From Nocardioides sp. Soil805 (GTDB lineage Bacteria; Actinomycetota; Actinomycetes; Propionibacteriales; Nocardioidaceae): a DNA stretch of 64,000 bases. The stretch lies in NCBI RefSeq assembly GCF_001429625.1, contig NZ_LMSU01000002.1, forward strand, positions 496,001 to 560,000, given 5' to 3'. Position numbers and translations under genes: made by a program. Each line of letters opens with the position of its first letter. Position 1 is the stretch's first letter. A model generated the notes under the pieces. The model did no database searches and was not told the origin of the DNA. It saw only the letters and a list, made by a program, of their open reading frames with translations. Shown in pieces: positions 1 to 6,937 of this stretch.

Positions 1-141
1 GACGGCAGCGATCTCGTCGGCGTCGGGGACGTAGGGCGGCTCCACGTCGAAGGTGTCCGGGGGATGTCCGAACGGCTCGGCCGTCGGGCCGTCCTCGACG
101 GAGGCTCCGACGCTGGTCGGGAGGGACGTGGTGTCGGACAT
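1..141 (-). CDS. Unknown protein, N-terminal fragment
   Basis: Only the first 47 codons lie in the window; the gene runs off the left edge. The start is an ATG at 139-141 on the minus strand. The visible N-terminus is rich in Pro, Asp and Glu, has no signal peptide or membrane segment and resembles no family I recognise. It lies 53 bases downstream of the 139-residue unknown gene on the same strand, so it is probably the last visible member of a four-gene minus-strand group. No function can be given. Confidence 0.5.
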   Translation of the reverse strand, partial: MSDTTSLPTSVGASVEDGPTAEPFGHPPDTFDVEPPYVPDADEIAAV

Positions 142-194
142 GGACTGAGTGTGGCACCGGATCGTGAACGGTGGGTGACGACGACGCGGGCCGG

Positions 195-614
195 TCAGGC
201 GCCGGTGCCGGCCTGTCCTTCCCGTGCCGCCGCCAGCCCCTGGGCCAGGCGCTGGCGGGAGCGGCCCATCACCTCGAGGACCAGGCGCATCCCGTCCTCC
301 TCCGCGGACGGGTCGGACCAGAACGAGTCCCACGTGGTCACGCCGTCCTGCACCCGGCGGTTGAGGGACGCCCAGGAGGCGGGTACGTCGTCGGCGCCGG
401 TGATCTCGTCCAGCAGCCGCGCCATCTCGGGAGCGACGCCCTCGGCGCGGTCGCGGGCCGAGGCCCGCTCCACCACGTCGTTGAGGTCGTCGAGGGCACG
501 GTCGAGGCTGGCCTCGGCGCCCGATCGGTTGAGTCCCCGGAGGGCGTCGGCCGCCGACGGCTGCTGGGGACCGGGCGCCGTGGAGGCGTCGTAGAACTCG
601 AAGGGGTCGCTCAC
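195..614 (-). CDS. Unknown 139-residue soluble protein
   Basis: The GTG start overlaps the TGA stop of the upstream lipoprotein gene (GTGA), which fixes the start and implies translational coupling. The protein is acidic, mostly helical in character and has no signal peptide, membrane segment or cysteine cluster. A central stretch with charged residues (LDRALDDLNDVVERASA, about residues 29-45) looks coiled-coil-like. I do not recognise the family. Coupling to a lipoprotein suggests a role with an exported partner, but that is only inference. Confidence 0.6.
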   Translation of the reverse strand: MSDPFEFYDASTAPGPQQPSAADALRGLNRSGAEASLDRALDDLNDVVERASARDRAEGVAPEMARLLDEITGADDVPASWASLNRRVQDGVTTWDSFWSDPSAEEDGMRLVLEVMGRSRQRLAQGLAAAREGQAGTGA

Positions 615-1168
615 CGGGTCACTCGCTCCTGACCCGCGACGACGGCCTCGGCCAGCGCGAGGGCCTCGTCGCGGACCTTCTCGACGCTCACGCCCGTGTC
701 GTCGTAGGCGGTGACCGACGTCTGGAACATCAGGTCGTCGAGCAGGGTCACGACGTTCGCCCCGGTGAGACCGGCAGACGTGCCGAACCCGACCCAACCG
801 GACTGGCCGGCGCCCAGGTCCACCGTCTCGACCTCGTTGCCCGGATCCTCGACGTAGGTGCGTTGCTCCTCGAGGGTCGGCGGGGGGTCGATGCCCGGCT
901 CCCGCAGGCTCCATCGCATGGACACCTCGCGCTCGTCCAGCACGGTCTCGCAGGCCAGCTCGGTGCCGAGGCCGCCGCCGGGGACGTCGACCTCGCGGAC
1001 CTCCTGCGGGGTGCCGGTGATCTCGGCGAGCTGCTCGGCCGTCACCAGGCACGCAGGCTCCGGCTCGCCGGCGGAGCCGTTCGGCTCCGGGGACGGTTCC
1101 TCGTCGCCGCAGCCGCCCGCGAGCAGGACGAGGGCCAGGGCGGCGGTGGACAGCACGGTTCGTGACAT
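611..1168 (-). CDS. Putative secreted lipoprotein (DUF3558-like)
   Basis: This 185-residue protein starts at an ATG and has a typical lipoprotein signal: a hydrophobic stretch at residues 5-17 followed by AGGC with the lipidated Cys at 20. An acidic, Pro-rich linker follows. The mature part has two further Cys (about 40 and 74) in a pattern like small actinobacterial DUF3558-type lipoproteins: a Cys near the start, then a TAEQLAEITG-type helix. It is expected to be anchored on the outer face of the membrane. Its stop overlaps the start of the next gene. The family assignment is tentative; the lipoprotein call is firm. Confidence 0.65.
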   Translation of the reverse strand: MSRTVLSTAALALVLLAGGCGDEEPSPEPNGSAGEPEPACLVTAEQLAEITGTPQEVREVDVPGGGLGTELACETVLDEREVSMRWSLREPGIDPPPTLEEQRTYVEDPGNEVETVDLGAGQSGWVGFGTSAGLTGANVVTLLDDLMFQTSVTAYDDTGVSVEKVRDEALALAEAVVAGQERVTR

Positions 1169-1181
1169 GGCGGGCAGCCTC

Positions 1182-1467
1182 TCAGGCCTCGACGTAGTCC
1201 GGCTGCGTGGACCCGCCAGGCACCGGAGGCTCGATGAGCGGTCCGGGGGCCATGAGGTTCTCGTCCTCGTGGTCGTCGTCGTCCTCGTCCGGCTGCGCGG
1301 TCTCGCCCTCGAGGTCGTCGAGGCGGTCGTCGAGGCTCTCCTCCTCCTCGCTCGGCCCGGTCTCGACCTCGACGCCGATCTCGCCGAGCGTCTTCTCGTA
1401 CGCCGGCAGGTCGACGTGGGGGAGCCCGTTCAGGCCGCCGTCCGGGTTGATCCGGGGTCCCCGTCAT
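1182..1467 (-). CDS. Acidic unknown protein with apparent frameshift at its start
   Basis: The reading frame ending at the TGA at 1182-1184 encodes a highly acidic protein (LPAYEKTLGEIGVEVE, then Asp/Glu-rich stretches) with no ATG, GTG or TTG near its N-terminus, because an in-frame TGA closes it at about 1466. A good ATG at 1465-1467 is in another frame. If one G of the CCCCGG run near 1455 is removed, that ATG enters the frame and gives a natural N-terminus (MTGTPINPDGGLNGLPHVD). This is therefore either a sequencing or indel frameshift, or a non-canonical (CTG) start. It heads the minus-strand group with the lipoprotein 13 bases downstream. Confidence 0.5.
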
Positions 1468-1514
1468 GACCGGTCCCTGCCCCTCTGCCCTGCGCCGGCG
1501 CCGAAACGCCGGCG

Positions 1515-1877
1515 TCAGTAGACGAGCGCCTGCACACCCTCGCCGAGGATCTCCTCGGCGAAGACCGCCGCCCCCGCGATGGTCGCGCCGCCGACCAGGT
1601 CGGCCTCGGTGAGCCCGCGGCGTGCGGCGCACTGGGAGCAGACCGTGAGCCGGCCGCCGGCCAGCACCACGTCGCGCAGGTCGGCCAGCGGTGTCGCCAG
1701 CGGCAGCTCGAACGCCTCGGCCCGACCCGGTACGCCGAACCACGCGCCCTCACCGGTGAGCCACAAGGAGACGTCGGCCCCCGCCGCGACCGCGGCCGCG
1801 GCCACCGTGAAGGCCTGGTTGGCCCGCTCCGGATCCTCCGCACCGCAGGTGACCTTGACGACGAGGGAGCGCGGCAT
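1515..1877 (-). CDS. DsrE family protein
   Basis: The 120-residue protein has the DsrE/DsrF-like fold signature: an N-terminal strand LVVKVTCGAEDPERAN (Cys11), an alternating alpha/beta pattern, and VCSQCAARRG with Cys80 and Cys83 before the last helix. DsrE-like proteins relay persulfide sulfur or are accessory to such relays. Here the CxxC could carry sulfur, though many family members are uncharacterised. The start ATG lies 6 bases after a TAGGGT box, so the transcript is probably leaderless. It is divergent from the nitrobindin gene, with only 22 bases between starts. Confidence 0.85.
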   Translation of the reverse strand: MPRSLVVKVTCGAEDPERANQAFTVAAAAVAAGADVSLWLTGEGAWFGVPGRAEAFELPLATPLADLRDVVLAGGRLTVCSQCAARRGLTEADLVGGATIAGAAVFAEEILGEGVQALVY

Positions 1878-1883
1878 GGGATC

Positions 1884-1893
1884 ACCCTAGACT
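1884..1893. promoter_or_regulatory. Overlapping divergent -10 boxes (dsrE-like / nitrobindin)
   Basis: The minus strand reads TAGGGT at 1889-1884, then 6 bases, then the ATG of the DsrE gene. The plus strand reads TAGACT at 1888-1893, then 6 bases, then the ATG of the nitrobindin gene. The two boxes share the central TA, which sits at the exact midpoint of the 22-base gap. Both mRNAs are predicted to be leaderless. Confidence 0.6.
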
Positions 1894-1899
1894 CGACGC

Positions 1900-2394
1900 A
1901 TGCCCTTCGAGCTCCCCGACAACCTGCACCCCAACTGCGGCCCGCTCGCCTGGCTGCTCGGCACCTGGCGCGGCAACGGCCACGGCGACTACCCCACGAT
2001 CGAGAAGTTCCAGTTCGGCCAGGAGCTGATCTTCACCCACGACGGCCGCCCGTTCTTCCACTACATGTCCCGCGCCTGGATCGTGGACGAGCAGGGCGAG
2101 TTCGTCCGCGACGCCGCCATGGAGTCGGGCTTCCTGCGCTGCCCCGAGCCGGGCAAGGTGGAGATGGTGCTGTCGCACAACATCGGCTACTCCGAGATCT
2201 GGTACGGCGCGGCCGACGGCGGCAAGGTCGAGATGCACACCGCCGGGGTCGGCTACACCGAGACGGCCAAGCACGTGACCGCCGGCTCGCGGATGTACGG
2301 CAACGTCGAGGGCGACCTGCTCTACGCCTACGACATGGCCGCGGTCGACCAGGAGCTCCAGCCGCACCTGTGGGCTCGGCTCAAGCGCGCGTGA
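1900..2394 (+). CDS. Nitrobindin-like heme-binding beta-barrel (FABP family)
   Basis: A 164-residue protein of the nitrobindin/THAP4-like family (old DUF1794). The signature GTWRGNGHG lies at residues 21-29. The C-terminal LQPHLWARL places a His at about 156, matching the heme-ligand His of characterised actinobacterial nitrobindins. Family members bind ferric heme in a ten-stranded barrel and can isomerise peroxynitrite. Full length for the family. The ATG follows a TAGACT box by 6 bases. From memory, the neighbourhood (YgfZ, MshD, GlnR, SseC, sulfurtransferase) matches the mycobacterial Rv0813c region. Confidence 0.9.
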   Translation: MPFELPDNLHPNCGPLAWLLGTWRGNGHGDYPTIEKFQFGQELIFTHDGRPFFHYMSRAWIVDEQGEFVRDAAMESGFLRCPEPGKVEMVLSHNIGYSEIWYGAADGGKVEMHTAGVGYTETAKHVTAGSRMYGNVEGDLLYAYDMAAVDQELQPHLWARLKRA

Positions 2395-2401
2395 GGCCCT
2401 G

Positions 2402-2833
2402 ATGGTCGACGAGCTCGCGCAACGGCTCCGGGGCAGCGGCTACCGGTTGACCCCGCAGCGCCAGATGATCCTCGGCGCGGTCGAGGAGCTCGGTCACGCG
2501 ACGCCCGACGAGGTGCTGGCCGCGGTCCGGGAGCGGGCCAGCGCGGTCAACGCCTCGACCGTCTACCGCACCCTCGAGGTGCTGGAGGAGCTCGGGCTGG
2601 TCCGCCACACGCACCTCAGCGACCGGGCGCCGACGTACCACTCGACCCGCGAGCCCGAGCACTTCCACCTCGTGTGCCGGAATTGCCACCGCGTCCGGTC
2701 GGTTGACCCTGATGTGGTGGCCGCGCTGCTCGAGACACTGCGGCGCGAGCACGACTTCGAGGTCGACCTGGGTCACCTGGCGATCTTCGGCCGCTGCACC
2801 GACTGTCCCCCACCGTCTGGAGACCCCGCATGA
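2402..2833 (+). CDS. Fur family transcriptional regulator
   Basis: At 143 residues it has usual Fur length. The winged helix spans residues 1-80 (LTPQRQMIL, then the recognition helix ASTVYRTLEVLEELG at 51-65). The dimerisation/metal domain carries HSTREPEHFHLVC, a CRNC pair at 92-95 and a CTDC pair at 132-135 for structural zinc. The metal sensed (Fe, Zn, Mn or peroxide via Fe) cannot be decided from sequence. The start lies 7 bases after the nitrobindin stop and the TGA overlaps the ygfZ start (ATGA), so it is in one operon with heme- and Fe-S-related genes. Confidence 0.9.
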   Translation: MVDELAQRLRGSGYRLTPQRQMILGAVEELGHATPDEVLAAVRERASAVNASTVYRTLEVLEELGLVRHTHLSDRAPTYHSTREPEHFHLVCRNCHRVRSVDPDVVAALLETLRREHDFEVDLGHLAIFGRCTDCPPPSGDPA

Positions 2834-3774
2834 CCTCCCCGCTCCTCGGCCTCCCCGGCGCCGTCGCCGGCGATGGCATCGACGCCCCGGTCGCGGCCCA
2901 CTACGGGTCGTTCCACGGCGAGCAGCGCCGGCTGGTGGCGGGTGACGGCTTCGTCGACCTGTCGCACCGCGACGTCGTACGCATCGAGGGGCCCGACCGG
3001 CTGACGTGGCTGCACTCACTCACCACGCAGTACTTCGACGGCCTCGCGCCCGGGGTGTGGACGCAGGCGCTGGTGCTCAGCCCGCAGGGCCACGTCGAGC
3101 ACGCCTTCACCGGCGTCGACGACGGCACCGCCTTCGTGGCCCACACCGAGCCGGGCGCCGGTCGGGCACTGGCCGACTTCCTGGACCGGATGCGCTTCAT
3201 GATGCGGGTCGAGGTCAGCCTGGTGACCGACGACGTGGCCGTGGCCTGGCGGGTGACGGGCGAGGGGGCGACGTACGACCTCGTGCCGCGCGACCGCCTG
3301 GAGGAGTACGCCGCCGCGGCCGGCCCCGCTGCCGGCCTGTGGGCCTTCGAGGCGCTGCGCATCGAGCGGGGCGAGCCCCGCTTCGGCGTCGACACCGACC
3401 ACCGCACGATCCCCAACGAGGTGGGCTGGATCGGCCCGGCCGTGCACCTGGATAAGGGGTGCTACCGCGGCCAGGAGACGGTCGCGCGCGTGCACACGCT
3501 CGGCCGCCCGCCGCGCCGCCTCACGCTGCTGCACCTCGACGGCTCGGAGAACCGGCTGCCCGCGCACGGCAGCGCCGTGACACTGCCGGGCTCCGACAAG
3601 CAGGTCGGCTTCCTCGGCTCGAGCGCCCGCCACCACGAGCTCGGTCCCATCGGCCTGGCCCTGCTCAAGCGCAACGTGCCGATCGATGCCGAGCTCGTCG
3701 TCGACGGCATGCCCGTCGCCCAGGAGGTCGTGGTCGACCCCGAGGTCGGGCTGCACGTCCGCCCGCAGCTGTGA
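2830..3774 (+). CDS. ygfZ: YgfZ/GcvT-like folate-binding Fe-S repair protein
   Basis: A 314-residue protein with the COG0354 hallmark KGCYRGQE at residues 209-216, including the conserved Cys211. N-terminal GcvT-like fold features (DLSHRDVVRIEGPDRLTWLHS) are present. YgfZ proteins use tetrahydrofolate to maintain certain Fe-S enzymes. It overlaps the fur-like gene upstream by 4 bases, and its TGA overlaps the GTG of mshD downstream, so translation of the three genes is coupled. Confidence 0.92.
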   Translation: MTSPLLGLPGAVAGDGIDAPVAAHYGSFHGEQRRLVAGDGFVDLSHRDVVRIEGPDRLTWLHSLTTQYFDGLAPGVWTQALVLSPQGHVEHAFTGVDDGTAFVAHTEPGAGRALADFLDRMRFMMRVEVSLVTDDVAVAWRVTGEGATYDLVPRDRLEEYAAAAGPAAGLWAFEALRIERGEPRFGVDTDHRTIPNEVGWIGPAVHLDKGCYRGQETVARVHTLGRPPRRLTLLHLDGSENRLPAHGSAVTLPGSDKQVGFLGSSARHHELGPIGLALLKRNVPIDAELVVDGMPVAQEVVVDPEVGLHVRPQL

Positions 3775-4586
3775 GCCTGCTCGCCCGCATCGAGCAGGTG
3801 GCTGCCGCGGCCGAGGCCGCCGACGGGGTCGCGCCGCTCGACGAGGCCACGTGGCTGTGGCTCCGGTCGGGGGCCTGGCCCGAGCACCGCGAGGGCGTCG
3901 GTGACGTGGTCCGGCCCACGGGGTTCCTGCTGCGGCGCGGCGAGGAGCTGCACCTCGTGATCCACCCGGACCACCGGGCCCAGGGTCTCGGCGCCGCGTC
4001 GTTGGCGACCGTGGAGGGCCCGGCGCACGCGTGGTCGCACGGCAACCACCCGGCCGCGGCCCGGCTGGCCGCCGAGCACGGCTTCGAACGGGTCCGCGAC
4101 CTGTGGGTGATGCGGCGTCCGGCCTCGGTGCCCTTGCCCGAGCTCGACGACCCGCGGATCCGGTCCTTCGAGGACGGCGACGCCGCCGAGCTGCTGCGGG
4201 TCAACGCCGCCGCCTTCGCCCACCACCCGGAGCAGGGGAGCCTCGACGAGGCCGGCCTCGCGGCCCGGATGGCCGAGTCCTGGTGGGACCCCGCCGGGCT
4301 CCTGGTCGCGACCGACGGGGACCGGATGCTCGGCTTCCACTGGACCAAGCAGCACGACGCGCACCTCGGCGAGGTGTATGTGGTCGGCATCGACCCCTCC
4401 GCCCAGGGCCAGGGCCTCGGCCGCGCACTCACCCTCGCCGGACTGCACCACCTGCACGGCCTGGGTGTGGACGAGGTGCTGCTCTACGTCGAGTCGGACA
4501 ACGCGCCCGCGCTGGCGACGTACTCCCGGCTCGGCTTCACGCACGCGGATGCCGACACCCACGTGATGTACGCCCGCTCCGGGTGA
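3771..4586 (+). CDS. mshD: Mycothiol synthase
   Basis: A 271-residue tandem GNAT protein, slightly shorter than the roughly 300 usual for MshD. The N-terminal acetyltransferase-like half contains VIHPDHRAQGLGAASL (about residues 63-78). The C-terminal half contains VVGIDPSAQGQGLGRAL (about 204-220), the acetyl-CoA loop. MshD acetylates Cys-GlcN-inositol in the last step of mycothiol synthesis in the cytoplasm. The GTG start at 3771 overlaps the ygfZ stop. A hairpin ends the transcript just downstream. Adjacency to GlnR, as in mycobacteria, supports the assignment. Confidence 0.88.
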   Translation: MSLLARIEQVAAAAEAADGVAPLDEATWLWLRSGAWPEHREGVGDVVRPTGFLLRRGEELHLVIHPDHRAQGLGAASLATVEGPAHAWSHGNHPAAARLAAEHGFERVRDLWVMRRPASVPLPELDDPRIRSFEDGDAAELLRVNAAAFAHHPEQGSLDEAGLAARMAESWWDPAGLLVATDGDRMLGFHWTKQHDAHLGEVYVVGIDPSAQGQGLGRALTLAGLHHLHGLGVDEVLLYVESDNAPALATYSRLGFTHADADTHVMYARSG

Positions 4587-4596
4587 TCGGCTCAGC

Positions 4597-4624
4597 GTGG
4601 AGGATCCGACGGCCGTGGGCCGTC
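4597..4624. repeat. 28-bp direct repeat, copy A
   Basis: Identical over 28 bases to 5626-5653, 1,029 bases away. The two copies bracket the AbiEi-like gene; this copy also contains the last codons of that gene. Confidence 0.85.
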
Positions 4625-4633
4625 AGATCGTCC
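4597..4633. terminator. Hairpin after mshD (copy A of flanking repeat)
   Basis: GGAGGATC, mismatch, GACGGCC, loop GTG, GGCCGTC, mismatch, GATCGTCC: a stem of about 15 pairs with two mismatches. It lies 10 bases after the mshD stop and overlaps the TGA of the converging AbiEi-like gene, so it can act as a bidirectional terminator. Bases 4597-4624 are identical to 5626-5653. Confidence 0.65.
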
Positions 4634-5561
4634 ACGCAGGGACCGCGCACGACGGCGAGCAAGCGGTCGAGGAGCCGTTCCACCCGCGCCTCCGGAGCAA
4701 CAGCCCGAGGCGCGCCGCGGTGTGGCACGGCGTCCCGAAGACCTGCCGGTAGCGCAGTCGGACGGTGACCTGGCCGCCCGCGAGGTCGTCCAGGTCGCGA
4801 TCGGCGTCCCGGTCGGCGGCCCGCTCGGTGTCGTGCCAGCGGCTGTCCATCTCGACCACGACGCCCAGCTCGGCGTACTCCGCGTCGCGGTACTCGATGC
4901 CCTTCGCGCCGACGCGTGGTGCCTGCCGTGCCGACGGCTCGGGGAGCGCGTGAGGGCGGACGACCGTCGTCAGGAATCCGTGCTCGAGCACCGAGTGGGT
5001 GCCTGCGGCGAGGTCGTCCAGGAGGTCGGCGAGCAGGGTGCGGCGCCGGATCCGTGGGCGGGAGCCGAGCACCCGGCCGAGGCGCTCGGCCGTCGTGGCC
5101 CGGGAACCGACGACCGCGGCCACGGCGGCGATGGCGTCGAGGTCGGTGGCGGCCCGGTGCGCCCGCTCGAGCGCAGCCACCTCGGGAAGCACGCGCGGAG
5201 GGACGAGGTTCCACCGGACCTTGCCCTCGAGCCCGGCCACCCGGTGGATGCGGATGCCGGGCTGCGCGGCGACCCGGCGGGTGGCGTCGATCGCGACGTG
5301 GATGACCCCCGTGCCGCCCGGGTGGTCGAGAGCCGACTCGAGGTGCAGGGCCGCGCGCCCGGCGTACAGGACCGCCGCGATCGAACGTTGGACCCGCGTG
5401 GGTACGCCGGTGTGGTCGACGTAGACCCCGGGCAGGACCGGCACGAGCAGCCTGCGTCGGACCAGGGTGTCGCGCTCCGCCCGGGACGCGCCGAGGGCGA
5501 TGAGCTGCGCGCGCGAGACCACCCCCGACTGGCGGGCGAGCAGGTCGTCGAGATCGGACAC
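4623..5561 (-). CDS. AbiEi-like / DUF559 (Vsr-fold) protein
   Basis: A 312-residue orphan of the type common in Nocardioides. It has an N-terminal AbiEi-antitoxin-like winged helix (ARQSGVVSRAQLIALG, then RRLLVPVLPGVYV) and a C-terminal DUF559 region (VVVEMDSRWHDTERAADRD, about residues 240-258) resembling Vsr/PD-(D/E)XK endonucleases. It ends in a Cys-containing tail GWNGSSTACSPSC. The GTG start at 5561 is preferred; a TTG at 5594 in frame is possible. No AbiEii toxin gene is next to it, so a working toxin-antitoxin pair is unlikely. It is flanked by a 28-bp direct repeat. Confidence 0.75.
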   Translation of the reverse strand: MSDLDDLLARQSGVVSRAQLIALGASRAERDTLVRRRLLVPVLPGVYVDHTGVPTRVQRSIAAVLYAGRAALHLESALDHPGGTGVIHVAIDATRRVAAQPGIRIHRVAGLEGKVRWNLVPPRVLPEVAALERAHRAATDLDAIAAVAAVVGSRATTAERLGRVLGSRPRIRRRTLLADLLDDLAAGTHSVLEHGFLTTVVRPHALPEPSARQAPRVGAKGIEYRDAEYAELGVVVEMDSRWHDTERAADRDADRDLDDLAGGQVTVRLRYRQVFGTPCHTAARLGLLLRRRGWNGSSTACSPSCAVPAWTI

Positions 5562-5625
5562 GTGGGAGACGTGCCCGCCGCGAGGAGCCGCCAACCCGCC
5601 GAGTCGGCGCCTGTGGACGAACAGT

Positions 5626-5653
5626 GTGGAGGATCCGACGGCCGTGGGCCGTC
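5626..5653. repeat. 28-bp direct repeat, copy B
   Basis: Identical to 4597-4624. Here it forms the left and central part of the hairpin that follows glnR. Confidence 0.85.
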
Positions 5654-5662
5654 CGATCCTCC
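5626..5662. terminator. Terminator hairpin of glnR (copy B)
   Basis: GGAGGATC (5628-5635) pairs with GATCCTCC (5655-5662), and GACGGCC (5637-5643) pairs with GGCCGTC (5647-5653), with one C-C mismatch and a GTG loop. It starts a few bases after the glnR stop on the minus strand. There is no U-tract, as is usual in high-GC actinobacteria. Confidence 0.75.
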
Positions 5663-5664
5663 GC

Positions 5665-6399
5665 TCAGGCGTCCGAGGTCTCCGAGGCCGGTGCCTGGTC
5701 GCGCTCGGCGGCCTTGTCCTTGCTCGGCAGCACGAAGCGGTAGCCGACGTTGCGGACGGTGCCGATGAGGTGCTCGTTCTCGGGGCCGAGCTTGGCGCGC
5801 AGGCGGCGTACGTGGACGTCGACGGTGCGGGTGCCGCCGAAGTAGTCGTAGCCCCACACCTCCTGGAGGAGCTGCTGGCGGGTGAAGACGCGGCCCGGGT
5901 GCTGGGCGAGGAACTTGAGGAGCTCGAACTCCTTGTAGGTCAGGTCGAGCGCACGCCCGCTGACCTTGGCGGTGTACGTCGCGTCGTCGACGACGACCTC
6001 GCCGGTGCGGATGACGTGGGCGGACGGGTCGTCGGCCTCGCGCTGGGCTGCGAGGCGCCCGATGGCCAGCCGGATCCGGGCCTCGAGCTCCGCGGGCCCG
6101 CAGGTGTGGAGCACGACGTCGTCCATGGCCCAGTCGTGCGCGACGACGGCGAGGCCGCCCTCGGTGACGATGAGCAGGACGGGAACGTCGGTGCCCGTGG
6201 TGCGGATCAGCCGGCACAGGTCGCGGGCGTGGGCGAGCTCCTGGCGGCCGTCGACGAGCAGGAGGTCGGACTCGGGAGCCTCGAGCAGCGCACTGCCCTC
6301 GGCGGGGAGGATCCGGACCGTGTGGCCGAGCAGGGAGAGGGCGGGCAGGACTTCGACCGAGGGCTGGAGTGCGCTCGTCAGCAGGAGCAGGGTGCTCAT
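5665..6399 (-). CDS. glnR: GlnR nitrogen response regulator (OmpR-type)
   Basis: A 244-residue orphan response regulator. The N-terminus [19 protein letters not shown] and the receiver text [20 protein letters not shown] and [20 protein letters not shown] are close to the mycobacterial and streptomycete GlnR sequences I recall. The atypical receiver is not phosphorylated in the usual way. The winged-helix domain (about residues 140-230) holds [20 protein letters not shown] and [17 protein letters not shown]. It controls nitrogen assimilation genes. The ATG at 6399 has a GAGGAGA ribosome site; an upstream in-frame start at 6444 is less likely. Confidence 0.93.
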   Translation of the reverse strand: MSTLLLLTSALQPSVEVLPALSLLGHTVRILPAEGSALLEAPESDLLLVDGRQELAHARDLCRLIRTTGTDVPVLLIVTEGGLAVVAHDWAMDDVVLHTCGPAELEARIRLAIGRLAAQREADDPSAHVIRTGEVVVDDATYTAKVSGRALDLTYKEFELLKFLAQHPGRVFTRQQLLQEVWGYDYFGGTRTVDVHVRRLRAKLGPENEHLIGTVRNVGYRFVLPSKDKAAERDQAPASETSDA

Positions 6400-6442
6400 G
6401 GCCGTCTCCTCAGGTGGGGCGGATAGGGAAGGATATCGAGCC

Positions 6443-6742
6443 ATGACCTCCGCCGCGGACCGAACGCACGAGCGTGAGACGCACGTGACCGTCCACTACT
6501 GGGCCGCGGCACGGGCGGCGGCGGGCGTCGCGAGCGAGAAGTTCGCCGTCGACGGGCCGCTCACCCTCGCCGAGCTCGTACGCCGCGTGGTCGACGCGCA
6601 CCCCGGCTCGGACGTCGAGCGCGTGGTCGGCGTCTGCTCGGTGCTGGTGGGCGAGCAGCCGGTCGGGTCGCAGGACCCGGGGGCCGTGGTGGTGCACCCG
6701 GGCGACGTGGTGGAGCTGTTGCCGCCCTTCGCCGGCGGCTGA
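6443..6742 (+). CDS. MoaD/ThiS-type sulfur carrier protein
   Basis: A 99-residue beta-grasp protein ending in the diagnostic ELLPPFAGG, whose C-terminal Gly-Gly is adenylated and thiocarboxylated in this family. The start of the fold ([15 protein letters not shown]) resembles MoaD, so a role in molybdopterin synthesis is likely, although no moa gene is nearby. A carrier for another sulfur pathway is possible. The ATG at 6443 has a GGAAGGA site; a GTG at 6485 is an alternative. It is divergent from glnR with 43 bases between starts. Confidence 0.85.
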   Translation: MTSAADRTHERETHVTVHYWAAARAAAGVASEKFAVDGPLTLAELVRRVVDAHPGSDVERVVGVCSVLVGEQPVGSQDPGAVVVHPGDVVELLPPFAGG

Positions 6743-6752
6743 TCGATCAGCC
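6737..6752. repeat. 16-bp perfect palindrome over the moaD-like stop
   Basis: GGCTGATCGATCAGCC is a perfect palindrome without a loop, spanning the stop codon at 6740-6742. It may be a weak termination signal or a protein site; nothing decides between them. Confidence 0.35.
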
Positions 6753-6849
6753 GGCAGATCCACCGGACGACCGGTCGCCGCGCGACTCGCGGATGGTCAC
6801 AACGGACTAGTCATTGCATTCCGGCGCTCGGCCCGTCAGGATCCGGGGT

Positions 6850-6875
6850 GACTCACGCGCGGGGGCCAGTGAGTC
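6850..6875. promoter_or_regulatory. Inverted repeat upstream of secreted repeat protein
   Basis: GACTCAC (6850-6856), 12 bases, GTGAGTC (6869-6875), with a third ACTCAC half at 6911-6916, all within the 195-base gap before the gene at 6938. It looks like a regulator-binding site controlling that gene. The binding protein is unknown. Confidence 0.4.
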
Positions 6876-6937
6876 GGGGGTGACCCTGCTGTCCCGCGCG
6901 TCGAGTCTTCACTCACCACTCGAACGGGGAACACAGC

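Noticed and set aside
4623..5561. Type IV toxin-antitoxin system (AbiEi/AbiEii)
   Set aside because: No AbiEii nucleotidyltransferase toxin is adjacent, and the C-terminus is DUF559-like; it is treated as an orphan. The same applies at 57785.
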